Of a stretch of 64,000 nucleotides of DNA, positions 1 through 10,699 are shown in pieces; positions within the stretch are counted from its first letter, which is position 1, and each line of letters starts with the position of its first letter. This DNA is from Paucibacter sp963740455. GTDB taxonomy: Bacteria; Pseudomonadota; Gammaproteobacteria; Burkholderiales; Burkholderiaceae_C. The position numbers were made by a program, and so were the translations under genes. The stretch is from the NCBI GenBank assembly GCA_963740455.1, contig CAVUEF010000004.1:1-64000 (forward strand). Direction: 5' to 3'. The notes beneath the pieces are model-generated. The model made no database searches. It was not told the DNA's origin and saw nothing but the letters and a program-made list of their open reading frames with translations.

Positions 1-10
1 CAATAGTCAG

Positions 11-140
11 TCGAGGCCAGAGCTGCTGCGCAGGTCTGGCACCGAAGTCGCTATTTCAGTCGAAGCCAGAGCTGCTGCGCAGGTCTGGCACCTCCCCTCT
101 AGTCAGTCGAGGCCAGAGCAGCTTCGCTGGTCTGGCCCCG
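11..140. repeat. Three tandem hairpin repeats downstream of gabD
   Basis: Three copies of a unit of about 48 bp lie at 16-40, 65-89 and 111-137. Each is an inverted repeat with outer stem GCCAGA/TCTGGC, a G-G mismatch and an inner stem. The inner stem is CTGC/GCAG in the first two copies but CAGC/GCTG in the third, so pairing is kept while sequence changes. Flanks share GTCAGTCGA or CAGTCGA. The array starts 10 bp past the gabD stop, so it would be transcribed as the 3' end of that mRNA. It could end transcription, stabilise the message or be a REP-like family. There is no clear U tract. Confidence 0.75.
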
Positions 141-146
141 AAGTCA

Positions 147-1625
147 TTATTTTTGAATATCGCCCAAGCAGAGGTACTTGAGCTCGACATAGTCTTCGAT
201 GCCGTGGTGCGAGCCTTCGCGGCCCAGGCCCGACTGCTTGACGCCGCCGAACGGCACTTCGGCCACCGATATGAGTCCGGTGTTGATGCCGACCATGCCG
301 TATTCCAGCGCCTCGCCGACGCGGAACACGCGGCCGATGTCGCGGCTGTAGAAATAGCTGGCGAGGCCGAATTCGGTGTTGTTGGCCAGGGCGATGACTT
401 CGGCTTCGGTTTTGAACTTGAACACCGGCGCCACCGGGCCGAAGGTTTCTTCGCGGGCGCAAAGCATGTTCGAGGTCACGTCGGCCAGCACGGTCGGCGT
501 GTAGAAACGCTCGCCCTGGCGGCTCCCGCCGACCACCACTCTGGCGCCCTTGGCCAGCGCGTCGGCCACATGGGCTTCAACCTTCTTGATGGCCTGATCA
601 TCAATCATCGGGCCTTGGGTGACACCGGGCTCGAAACCACTGCCCACCTTGATGGCACCGGCCTTCAGCGCCAGCTTGGCGACGAATTCGTCATAGACGC
701 CTTCCTGCACATACAGGCGGTTCGCGCACACGCAGGTCTGGCCGGCATTGCGGTATTTGCTGATCATGGCGCCCTCGACGGCGCTGTCCAGATCGGCGTC
801 TTCGAACACGATGAAAGGCGCATTGCCGCCGAGTTCGAGCGAGAGCTTCTTGATCGTCGGCGCGCATTGGCGCATCAGGATGCGTCCGACCTCGGTGGAC
901 CCGGTGAACGACAAATGGCGCACGATGTCGCTGGCGCACAGCACCTTGCCGATCTCGATCGAATTGTCGGCATCGGCGCTCAACACGTTCAGCACGCCAG
1001 CGGGCATGCCGGCGCGCTGTGCCAGCTCGGCCACGGCCAAGGCCGACAGCGGCGTCTGCTCGGCGGGCTTGATCACCACGGTGCAACCGGCGGCCAGCGC
1101 CGGCGCCACCTTGCGCGTGATCATCGCAATCGGAAAATTCCACGGCGTGATGGCAGCGCACACACCCACCGCCTGCTTGATCACGACAAAGCGCTTGTTG
1201 TTGTCGGTTGTGGGTATGGTCTCGCCGTAGACGCGCTTGGCTTCTTCGGCAAACCAGTCGACGAAGCTGGCACCGTAAATCACCTCGCCACGCGCCTCGG
1301 CCAGCGGCTTGCCCTGCTCGGCCGTCATGATGCGAGCCAGGTCGTCGGCATGCTGGACCAGCAGGTGGAACCACTTCATCAGAATGGCCGAGCGCTCCTT
1401 GGCCGTCTTGCTGCGCCAGATCGGCCAGGCCGCGTTCGCCGCGGCAATCGCGGCTTGGGCTTCGCTGGCGCCCAGATTGGCCACGTCGGCCAATTTGGCA
1501 CCGGTGGCCGGGTCGATCACATCGAAGCGCCCGCTGCCGGCCACCCATTCACCATTGATCAGCGCATCGGTCTTGAACAGGCTGGCGTCATTCAGCGCAG
1601 CCAAAGGGGAAGTCTTGCTATCCAT
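147..1625 (-). CDS. gabD: Succinate-semialdehyde dehydrogenase (NADP+)
   Basis: This 492-residue protein is a full-length aldehyde dehydrogenase of the GabD type. The family oxidises succinate semialdehyde to succinate with NAD(P)+ in the last step of GABA and related degradation. The NAD-site motif TPWNFP is near residue 160, the general base Glu is in LELGGNAP (about residue 264) and the nucleophile Cys is in NAGQTCVCANR (about residue 298). The start is ATG at 1625, preceded by AGGAG; an in-frame TTG one codon upstream is less likely. It stands alone, divergent from alaS, with no gabT or transporter beside it. Related semialdehyde dehydrogenases (glutarate type) cannot be excluded from motifs alone. 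Confidence 0.9.
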   Translation of the reverse strand: MDSKTSPLAALNDASLFKTDALINGEWVAGSGRFDVIDPATGAKLADVANLGASEAQAAIAAANAAWPIWRSKTAKERSAILMKWFHLLVQHADDLARIMTAEQGKPLAEARGEVIYGASFVDWFAEEAKRVYGETIPTTDNNKRFVVIKQAVGVCAAITPWNFPIAMITRKVAPALAAGCTVVIKPAEQTPLSALAVAELAQRAGMPAGVLNVLSADADNSIEIGKVLCASDIVRHLSFTGSTEVGRILMRQCAPTIKKLSLELGGNAPFIVFEDADLDSAVEGAMISKYRNAGQTCVCANRLYVQEGVYDEFVAKLALKAGAIKVGSGFEPGVTQGPMIDDQAIKKVEAHVADALAKGARVVVGGSRQGERFYTPTVLADVTSNMLCAREETFGPVAPVFKFKTEAEVIALANNTEFGLASYFYSRDIGRVFRVGEALEYGMVGINTGLISVAEVPFGGVKQSGLGREGSHHGIEDYVELKYLCLGDIQK

Positions 1626-1723
1626 CAAAGTCTCCTAGAGCACCAGACGCCCGGTTCTGGGCATGGCAATGGCTCAACTCTAGCCGGGTTTTGAAATCGC
1701 CTTGGCGTGCGCCGGAACCGAAG

Positions 1724-1759
1724 CCTTCTGCGCGAGGGGCCACACCTATAATCGAGGCC
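1724..1759 (+). promoter_or_regulatory. Sigma-70 promoter candidate for alaS
   Basis: A perfect -10 hexamer TATAAT lies at 1747-1752 with a weak -35 (TTCTGC, 1726-1731). It would give a leader of about 70 bases before the alaS ATG at 1828. The divergent gabD start is at 1625, so the 200-bp gap must hold promoters for both genes. Confidence 0.55.
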
Positions 1760-1827
1760 CCGCAAAGTCAAGCACCGCGCCCCTTGCAGGCATGGGCGCG
1801 AAGGCAAGAACCGCAGAAAGATTCTGG

Positions 1828-4458
<2,631 letters not shown>

Positions 4459-4483
4459 AGCTGCCAAGAGCAAGGATCAAGCG

Positions 4484-5272
4484 ATGAAACGCCTCATGTC
4501 AAGCAATGACGAACTGGAGCGACTGTCCACGCTGCTGCAGGATTTGAGCGACAGCCTGCCCGACGACGAAGCGGTGCCGCTGGATCTGCTCGATGGCTAC
4601 CTGACCGCGCTGATTTCCGGCCCCAAGCTGTGCACGCCGATGGACGCGCTGGCCGAACTGTTTGGCGACGACTGGGCCAGCGCGTTCAAGGAAACCGCCG
4701 ACATGCAGGAGTTCGTGGCGCTGCTGATGCAGCGCTGGAACGTGATCGCCAGCCAGATCCACCCCGACCGCCTGATGCAGTCACCCGACGATCTTTCCCT
4801 GAGCCCATTGATCACCGAGCTGCCGCCCGAATTGCGTGATGAGCTGATCGAAAAAGGCCTGATGACCGAACAGGACGCGGCCCTCCTGCCCGCCGCCGGC
4901 GCCTTGTGGGCCGAGGGTTATCTGCAAGCCATAGACGTGCACGAGGACAGCTGGACCATCAAGGATCCCGAGTCCGAGGCGGCGGTGCTGTTTGACGAAC
5001 TGCTGAACTCGATCTCAGCCGTGATGCTGCCCGAGGGCGAAGAGCGCGACGAGTATCTGCAAAGCACTTACGAGCGGCTCGACGTGACGCAGGACGAGTT
5101 GCTCAACGACGCCTTGTTCGCGGCCCAGGACATGCGTTTGTTCTGGCTGAATTACGCGCCCAAGACGGCGCCGCTGCGCCGCGATCCACTGCCCGGCCGC
5201 AACGATCCCTGCCCTTGCGGCAGCGGCAAGAAGTTCAAGCATTGCCACGGCGCGCCGGGCTCTCTGCATTGA
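4484..5272 (+). CDS. YecA/UPF0149-like protein with C-terminal SEC-C zinc motif
   Basis: This is a 262-residue cytoplasmic protein. The N-terminal two thirds resemble the UPF0149/YecA family (acidic, helical, LLDGYLTALISGP near residue 35). The last residues carry the SEC-C motif RNDPCPCGSGKKFKHCHG, a zinc-binding knuckle shared with SecA. The start ATG at 4484 follows AAGGA and lies 25 bp after the alaS stop, so the two are probably co-transcribed. The precise role of the family is unknown. The SEC-C motif suggests contact with ribosomes or SecA-type partners, but that is inference. Confidence 0.8.
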   Translation: MKRLMSSNDELERLSTLLQDLSDSLPDDEAVPLDLLDGYLTALISGPKLCTPMDALAELFGDDWASAFKETADMQEFVALLMQRWNVIASQIHPDRLMQSPDDLSLSPLITELPPELRDELIEKGLMTEQDAALLPAAGALWAEGYLQAIDVHEDSWTIKDPESEAAVLFDELLNSISAVMLPEGEERDEYLQSTYERLDVTQDELLNDALFAAQDMRLFWLNYAPKTAPLRRDPLPGRNDPCPCGSGKKFKHCHGAPGSLH

Positions 5273-5273
5273 A

Positions 5274-5621
5274 CCTATTGATCTTTTCATAAATCACGAC
5301 ACTCTTCTGTCGAGGCCACCTTTCAGTCACCTGGTTCCTGGTGCGCGCACGATGCCAAGAAGGCTGGGCAAGTAACTGCGTTCGTGTCCCCCGCCCTACG
5401 GGCTCCTCCTTTACCTCACTACGTCACTTACCCAGTCTTCTTGGCGCAGCGGTATCGGTATTTCGGCGCGCATACCGACCGCTCTGCCAAGCAGGAGGAT
5501 GGGGTGCTCTGCGCAGCGAAATAAAGGGGGAGCCCGCAGGGCGGAGGACATTCGCGGAGCAGAGTGCCGCATCCTCCTGCCCACCAACAACCTTGTCATG
5601 AATTTTGGAATTCTCAATAGG
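5274..5621. repeat. Structured non-coding repeat element, MITE-like candidate
   Basis: The segment is bounded by an imperfect 27-bp inverted repeat (5274-5300 and 5595-5621, 20 of 27 matching, both ends CCTATTGA). Inside are two long hairpins. Arms 5355-5374/5425-5444 share CCAAGAAG-CTGGG-AAGT. Arms 5491-5512/5559-5580 match at 19 of 22. The loops of the two hairpins (5384-5410 and 5523-5549) are themselves complementary at about 24 of 27. No convincing gene is present; short open frames on both strands follow the repeat structure. It may be a dispersed non-autonomous element. No target duplication was recognised. Confidence 0.6.
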
Positions 5622-5668
5622 TTGAAGCGACCAAGCTTCACCGCGTGCTGGCTTCGCGCCCCAAGAGT

Positions 5669-5893
5669 TCAGGGGACGCACTCAAAGACAAAGTGATCGG
5701 TCAAGGGGCTGGGACCGTGGATCATGCGTGCATGCTTGGCATGTCTCGCGCATTCCTGTTCGGCCAGCACCTGAGCCTCCTGGGCTCGCGCGGCGCTCGC
5801 GCTGATGACCACGGCCTGGTCAGTGCTGCTGACGATCTTGGCTGCGCATCCAGCCATCGCGATGCTCAGGGCTACGACAATGTAATTGCGCAT
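5669..5893 (-). CDS. Small lipoprotein, unknown function
   Basis: This 74-residue protein starts at the ATG at 5893, preceded by GAGG. The N-terminus is a lipoprotein signal (MRNYIVVALSIAMAGC) with lipobox AMAG-C, so Cys16 would be acylated. The mature part is a short Ala/Glu/Gln-rich helix followed by a His-containing tail. It lies 130 bp downstream of the PA2778-like gene on the same strand. I do not recognise a family. An outer-membrane lipoprotein of the entericidin or small-anchor type is possible but unsupported. Confidence 0.6.
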   Translation of the reverse strand: MRNYIVVALSIAMAGCAAKIVSSTDQAVVISASAARAQEAQVLAEQECARHAKHARMIHGPSPLTDHFVFECVP

Positions 5894-6023
5894 GGGATTA
5901 CCTCGCTTGTGGAGCAACAGTCTATAGCGCAACGCCATGCGTCAGGGCGCGCTGTTCGTCTGTCGCATCGAGGCGCCGCTGCAAGCCGGACTTGCAGGGC
6001 GGCGCGCGGCCTGGATGAGCGAA

Positions 6024-6977
6024 CTACTGCGCTCGCAGCTGGTCTGCCAGCGCTTGATAGCTCGCTCGCCTGGGCCCGCCGATGGCCAGCGCTTCGGTGA
6101 TCGCCTGCAAGGCTTCGACCTTGCGTCCCTGCTCCATCAAGACCTGGGCCAGGTTGTTCCAGGCGTCGGCGGCGCCGGGGTGCGCCTTCACCGTGGCCGT
6201 ATAGGCGGCAGCGGCGGCACTCAGGTCGCCCATGGCGTAAGCGGTGTTGCCGGCGCCGAACATCAGCACCAGGTCGCTTGGCCAACGCTGCAAGGCGGTC
6301 GCATACGCGCTGCGCGCCGCCTGCGGGGACGTGCGCTCGAGTGCGGCAATGGCGCCGGCAAACGACGCGGCTTGCGCTGTCGCCGGCAATTGCCCGACCG
6401 GCAAGGCCACCATGGCCCAGTGCGCGCCCCGCGCCCAGGTGCGCTCAAAGACCGACAGTGTCATTTCAAGCCGCTCCGTGCGACCCGAATGCAGCGTGAG
6501 CATGCCGCGGCTGCGGTCGAAGCCGATCACGACCGCGTAATGCCAAATCGGATAAACGGGCAGCGACAGGTTCTCGAACACCAACACCGGGTGGCCCGCG
6601 GCCACCTCGCGCAGCACCGCTTCCAGTGTCGGCTCAAGCCGGTAGGCGGGCAGACCCTGCCGGCGCGTCGCCACCATCATTTCGAGCTGCAACGACCCCT
6701 TGCGTCCAGGCAGGTAGACCTGCGAGACCAACTCTTCGGGGGTCGCGTGCACGCCCGCAGCTTGCAGCAGCATCGCCAGCGAAGCCGGCCCGCATTCATA
6801 GTCCTCCTGCGCAAAAAATGGCACGTCGGCCAGCATCGCAACATCAGGCAAATCGGCAGGCCAGCGCGCCAACAACTGGCGCACCGGTGGCGCGACGCAA
6901 GCCGTCAGCATCAGCACGAGACAAATAAGAAACCCCGCCAAGGCGGGGCTGTGTCTTCTTCGCCTGCGGACCGTCAC
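6024..6977 (-). CDS. PA2778-family C39-like cysteine peptidase lipoprotein with TPR repeats
   Basis: This protein has 317 residues. The GTG start at 6977 overlaps the stop of the upstream gene (GTGA), giving an Arg-rich N-terminus and a lipobox LTA-C (Cys27). A C39-like papain-fold domain follows, with Cys in EDYECGPASLAML and His in PIWHYAVVIG. The C-terminal part has tetratricopeptide-like helices (ADAWNNLAQVLMEQGRKVEAL). The family is known as the partner of PA2779-type proteins; its substrate is not established. The gene is translationally coupled to that partner. An intrinsic-terminator sequence sits inside codons 10-19. Confidence 0.82.
   Translation of the reverse strand: MTVRRRRRHSPALAGFLICLVLMLTACVAPPVRQLLARWPADLPDVAMLADVPFFAQEDYECGPASLAMLLQAAGVHATPEELVSQVYLPGRKGSLQLEMMVATRRQGLPAYRLEPTLEAVLREVAAGHPVLVFENLSLPVYPIWHYAVVIGFDRSRGMLTLHSGRTERLEMTLSVFERTWARGAHWAMVALPVGQLPATAQAASFAGAIAALERTSPQAARSAYATALQRWPSDLVLMFGAGNTAYAMGDLSAAAAAYTATVKAHPGAADAWNNLAQVLMEQGRKVEALQAITEALAIGGPRRASYQALADQLRAQ
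6923..6948 (-). terminator. Intrinsic terminator-like hairpin inside the PA2778-like gene
   Basis: On the minus strand a perfect stem CCCCGCC/GGCGGGG (6933-6948) is followed by TTTCTTATTT (6923-6932). It is oriented to stop transcription coming from the PA2779-like gene. It lies within the next gene's signal peptide codons, and the T-rich tail encodes the hydrophobic core. Confidence 0.6.
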
Positions 6978-7372
6978 CGGATCGAGCGGGTGAAGGGGAA
7001 GACCTTGGTCACGCCCAGGATGTCGGTCACCAGCAAGACGATGAACACGGTGAACAGCAAGCCGAGCACTTCGCCGCCGGCCGGGGCCTGGTCGATCCGA
7101 CCCGCGAGTTGGGCGACTTCGGTATCGGACATGGCAGCCACGCGGGCCAGCGCCGCATTCGCGTCCACGCCTTGCCCGACCAGCGCCAGACGCACATCGT
7201 CGCGCGCGAAGAAGGCATTCACCTGGGCGCGCTTGGCGTCGACCGCCTGCCCCGCCGCGGCGGCGACGAGCGCGTCGGTGGGAACGATGGCGGCTTGGGC
7301 ACGCAGGGGCATGCCCATCAAAGTGCACGAAACTACCAATGTCGAAGCGATCAATCGTTTGCAGACGGACAT
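6974..7372 (-). CDS. PA2779-family membrane protein
   Basis: This 132-residue protein has a Sec signal peptide (cleavage near AQA, residue 24), a soluble helical middle with ARVAAMSDTEVAQLAGRID, and one C-terminal membrane span (LGLLFTVFIVLLVTDILGV). This fits the PA2779 family, which nearly always sits just before a PA2778-type peptidase, as here. The start is ATG at 7372, preceded by GGAG. The role is unknown. The constant pairing suggests it is a partner or substrate of the peptidase at the envelope. Confidence 0.8.
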   Translation of the reverse strand: MSVCKRLIASTLVVSCTLMGMPLRAQAAIVPTDALVAAAAGQAVDAKRAQVNAFFARDDVRLALVGQGVDANAALARVAAMSDTEVAQLAGRIDQAPAGGEVLGLLFTVFIVLLVTDILGVTKVFPFTRSIR

Positions 7373-7548
7373 GATTTTCTCCAAGGCAAGAGGCGTCAGT
7401 GTAAGGCTGGGCGCGGGGGCACACCAAGCGCATTTACACCTGGAGACATTGCTCCCATGGCAGCGCGCGGCAGCGACCCGCAGCGATTGCCGACACAACT
7501 TTCGCCTACCATGGCGATCAAACCCGTCTCAACCGAGGAGTGCGCCCC

Positions 7549-8580
7549 ATGATCCCGAACACCTGTCGCCGCGTCGTGCTCGCCCGCCGTCCGCCGGGGG
7601 AACCCGAGGAGATTGATTTCCGCATCGAGCAGCAGGCCATCCCCGAGCCTGCCGGGCAGGAAGTGCTGGTGCGCGCCATCTATCTGTCGCTCGATCCGTA
7701 TATGCGCGGACGCATGCGCGACGTCGCGTCGTACGCGCCGCCTGTGGCCATCGGCGAGGTGATGCCCGGGGGCATCGTCGGCGAGGTCGTCAAGTCGGGC
7801 CATCCCGGCTTCAAGCCGGGCGACATCGTCGAGGAGCGACTCGGCTGGCAAGAGTACGCGATCAGCAACGGCGCGCAACTTCGCAAGGTCGATCCGGGCA
7901 TTGCGCCGATCTCGACCGCCAACGGCATTCTCGGCATGACCGGCCTGACCGCCTACTACGGTCTGTTCGAGATTGCCCAAGCCAAGCCCGGCGATACGGT
8001 GGTGGTCTCGGCCGCCTCGGGCGCGGTCGGGCAAGTCGTCGGCCAACTCGCCAAGATCGCCGGCTGCCGGGTCATCGGCATTGCCGGAGGCACGAAGAAA
8101 TGCGCCTTCGTCACCAAAGAACTCGGCTTCGATGCCTGCATCGATTACAAGGCTGCCACCGACATCGAGCCCGCGCTCAAGGCCGCGTGCCCGAACGGCG
8201 TCGACGTCTATTTCGACAATGTCGGCGGCGCGATAACGGACGCGGTGCTGCGCAACCTCAGCTTCTTCGCGCGCGTCGCGCTGTGCGGATCGATCTCTCA
8301 ATACAACGCCGGCGCGGCGGAGCTCGGGCCGCGCCTGCTGGGCCCATTCGTCGGGCGGCGCGTGCGCATGCAGGGTTTCATCGTGTTCGATTTCTTGCCG
8401 CGCTCTGCTGCAGCGCTGCGACAGATGGGCGAGTGGGTACGCGCCGGTCAGCTCAAGTACCGCGAGGACATCATCGACGGGCTGGAGAACGCGCCGCGCG
8501 CCTTCATCGGCATGTTGCGGGGCGAGAATTTCGGCAAGATGCAGGTGAGGGTCGGCGCAGACCCGTCGCTCAAACCATAG
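7549..8580 (+). CDS. NADP-dependent MDR oxidoreductase, CurA/LTB4-dehydrogenase type
   Basis: This is a 343-residue zinc-independent medium-chain reductase. Family marks are LSLDPYMRGRM near residue 45, the NADP-site AASGAVGQVVGQLAK near residue 160 and GVDVYFDNVGG near residue 220. Relatives reduce the carbon-carbon double bond of enones such as curcumin or prostaglandins in the cytoplasm. The start ATG at 7549 is 8 bases after GAGGAG; an upstream in-frame GTG lies inside that ribosome site. It diverges from the PA2779-like gene and converges with the MFS gene, so it is probably a single transcription unit. The substrate cannot be read from sequence. Confidence 0.85.
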   Translation: MIPNTCRRVVLARRPPGEPEEIDFRIEQQAIPEPAGQEVLVRAIYLSLDPYMRGRMRDVASYAPPVAIGEVMPGGIVGEVVKSGHPGFKPGDIVEERLGWQEYAISNGAQLRKVDPGIAPISTANGILGMTGLTAYYGLFEIAQAKPGDTVVVSAASGAVGQVVGQLAKIAGCRVIGIAGGTKKCAFVTKELGFDACIDYKAATDIEPALKAACPNGVDVYFDNVGGAITDAVLRNLSFFARVALCGSISQYNAGAAELGPRLLGPFVGRRVRMQGFIVFDFLPRSAAALRQMGEWVRAGQLKYREDIIDGLENAPRAFIGMLRGENFGKMQVRVGADPSLKP

Positions 8581-8607
8581 GTGCATGAGACGCTGCGCGC
8601 GCCCTGT

Positions 8608-9846
8608 TCAAGCACTTGTTTGATCTGGTGTCGCTCCGGGCAAGGCGGCTTTTCTGAAGCCACGCCAGATCGCCAGGTCGTAGGCGATTTTCAGCACGCC
8701 GCAAGCCACCAGCGGCGCGGCGAGCCAACCGGCGGCGAAGAGCGCCCCGCCCAGTGTGGGACCGGCCGCCGCTGCAAGGCTGCGCGGCACGGCCGTGAAG
8801 CTGGCGGCAGCCGCCCTCTCGCCAGGCGTCACCACCGACATGACAAAGGCGCTGCGCGCCGGCACATCCATCTGCGACAGCAAGGAGCGAACCAACAGCA
8901 GCGCCAAGGTCAAGCCCAGGCTGGGCGTGAAGGCGGCAGCGATGAGGCACAGGCTCGCGGGAATGTGCGTGAACACCATCGTATTGAGCAAGCCGATGCG
9001 CCTGGCCAGACGCGGCGCGGCAAGTTGCGAGGCGGCCGCGCACAGCCCTGACCAGAAGAAGAAAGCGCCGGCCGAGGCGACAGACAGATCGAAGCGCTTG
9101 AACAACCACAGCGCGAGCAAGGCGTTGACCACCAATCCGCCCGCAAAGGAGTCAACCGAAAACAGTGCAGCCAGGCGGATCACGATGCCGCGCGATGGTC
9201 CCAGCGGCGTCGGCGTCTTGCGCTGCGCTTCATGCGGCTTGGGCAGGGCGCGGTACAGAAACCACACAGCGCAGCCGATTGCACCATAGAGGACGAACAT
9301 CGCGCGCATCGCATCGAGCCCGCTGATGCCGGTCCACGCCGCGAGCTGCACAGGCAGCGCAGTCGCCAATGCCCCGAACGCGGCACACAGCGAGCCAAGC
9401 AGGCTGTAGCGGGCAAACAGCGATGTGCGCGACTCACCCTCGGCAGCCTCGGCCAGGCTGGCATGCTCCAGCGGCAGGAACAGGCTGACATCACCCGAGC
9501 TCGGATTGAGCGTGCCGACAAAGGCGACCACGAGCAGCGGCCAGAAGGTCGAGCCCAGCGCGAAGCTGAAACCAGTCGCCGCCATCAACAGGGCGGCGCC
9601 GGACAGCAGGCTGCCACGTTGGAAGCGGTGGCCCCATGCACCGACCGCCAAGGTGGCCAGTGCCGACCCCAGCAGCGTGGTGGTGGCAAGCAAGCCGACC
9701 TCCCAGGTCCCCAGTCCGAGCGCCAGCAGGTAGGCCGGCAGCAGGATCGCCACATAGCCGTCGGCAAAGGCCCGCAAGGCCCGTCCTTGCAGCAAGGGCA
9801 GCGCCGACGCGTGCGCCCCGGCGGGCAACAGCCAGCGCCCGATCAC
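8608..9846 (-). CDS. MFS transporter
   Basis: This is a 412-residue polytopic protein with about 12 predicted hydrophobic spans and the major-facilitator loop pattern (GAWGHRFQRGSLL after span 2). It probably exports or imports a small solute across the inner membrane. The start is GTG at 9846 with no strong ribosome site. The gene converges with the oxidoreductase gene (28-bp gap). No neighbour indicates the substrate. Confidence 0.8.
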   Translation of the reverse strand: MIGRWLLPAGAHASALPLLQGRALRAFADGYVAILLPAYLLALGLGTWEVGLLATTTLLGSALATLAVGAWGHRFQRGSLLSGAALLMAATGFSFALGSTFWPLLVVAFVGTLNPSSGDVSLFLPLEHASLAEAAEGESRTSLFARYSLLGSLCAAFGALATALPVQLAAWTGISGLDAMRAMFVLYGAIGCAVWFLYRALPKPHEAQRKTPTPLGPSRGIVIRLAALFSVDSFAGGLVVNALLALWLFKRFDLSVASAGAFFFWSGLCAAASQLAAPRLARRIGLLNTMVFTHIPASLCLIAAAFTPSLGLTLALLLVRSLLSQMDVPARSAFVMSVVTPGERAAAASFTAVPRSLAAAAGPTLGGALFAAGWLAAPLVACGVLKIAYDLAIWRGFRKAALPGATPDQTSA

Positions 9847-10232
9847 CGACGGCCCAGGAAGTGGCCAGACGAGCTCAACCGGGCTTGCGCCCGCGCACAG
9901 CCAGGCTCAGGGCCTTCTTCGCGGCAGCGCGCGATCGGCCGCGGACCCGACATGGCGTTGATCTTTGGTCGTTCCCGGGTGATCGATTTCATGGCGGACT
10001 CGCTGCGGTCAGGGTGGCGTATTTTGATCGCAAAGGCGCGCTGCAAATCGCACCGTGCATGGCCGGCCGATGTCGTTGCGCGACGAGAACTCTCCAACCT
10101 GGAACTTGTGCAACCCGTCGCAGGTATTCACAATCGCGGTGAAACGTCACGCCGGCCGGCGATCTGCCAGGTCTTGGACGCAGCAAATGGCGATACGATC
10201 GCGGTTGAATACAAGTTAACGAGAGGCTTCCC
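9847..10232. other. Intergenic region with no recognisable gene
   Basis: This 386-bp gap lies upstream of both the minus-strand MFS gene and the plus-strand Cache-protein gene, so it should hold two promoters. A ribosome site GAGAGG precedes the ATG at 10233. I see no convincing -35/-10 pair, terminator or RNA gene. Confidence 0.5.
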
Positions 10233-10691
10233 ATGTTGCGGCGCGCTGTCTTTGTCACGGGCCTTCTTGCACTGTCTGCGGCTTCGCTTGCAAACGCTGG
10301 CGAAGTCGGCACGAAAGCCCAAGCCATCGCGATGGTCAAGCGGGTTCAGGACAAGTTCAAGCGCGACGGCCCGCAGGCCACGTTCGACGCAGTGACGAGC
10401 CAGGCCCCCGAGTTTCACGACCGCGACCTCTATCCCTTCATCTACCGCATGGACGGTGTGAATGTGGCGCACGGCGCGCGTCCCGCCCTCGTCGGCAAGA
10501 ACCTGTTGAAGATCAAGGACCCGGATGGCGTTCCCTTGATTCGACTGATGGTTCAGCTGACGAGCGAAAAGGGTTCTGGCTGGGTCGATTACAAATGGCC
10601 CAACCCGATCACCAACAAGATCGAAGACAAGACCAGCTATTGCGAGAAGATGGGCGACTATTTTGTCGGCGTCGGTGTTTACCGTCCTTAG
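10233..10691 (+). CDS. Secreted single-Cache-domain protein
   Basis: This 152-residue protein has a Sec signal peptide (cleavage near ANA, residue 22). The mature part matches the stand-alone Cache fold: an N-terminal helix with AIAMVKRVQDKFKRDG, then FHDRDLYPFIYRMDG, VGKNLLKIKDPDG and WVDYKWPNP. Such domains bind small ligands in the periplasm. It ends 8 bp before the GGDEF-EAL gene, suggesting it supplies ligand sensing to that enzyme. That pairing is inferred from gene order. The start ATG follows GAGAGG. Confidence 0.78.
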   Translation: MLRRAVFVTGLLALSAASLANAGEVGTKAQAIAMVKRVQDKFKRDGPQATFDAVTSQAPEFHDRDLYPFIYRMDGVNVAHGARPALVGKNLLKIKDPDGVPLIRLMVQLTSEKGSGWVDYKWPNPITNKIEDKTSYCEKMGDYFVGVGVYRP

Positions 10692-10699
10692 AGCGGCGC

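Noticed and set aside
1..140. CRISPR array
   Set aside because: Units are hairpin repeats with similar spacers, only three copies, and no cas genes nearby.
5411..5681. Small genes within the structured element
   Set aside because: Their translations follow the inverted repeats and lack ribosome sites or known motifs.
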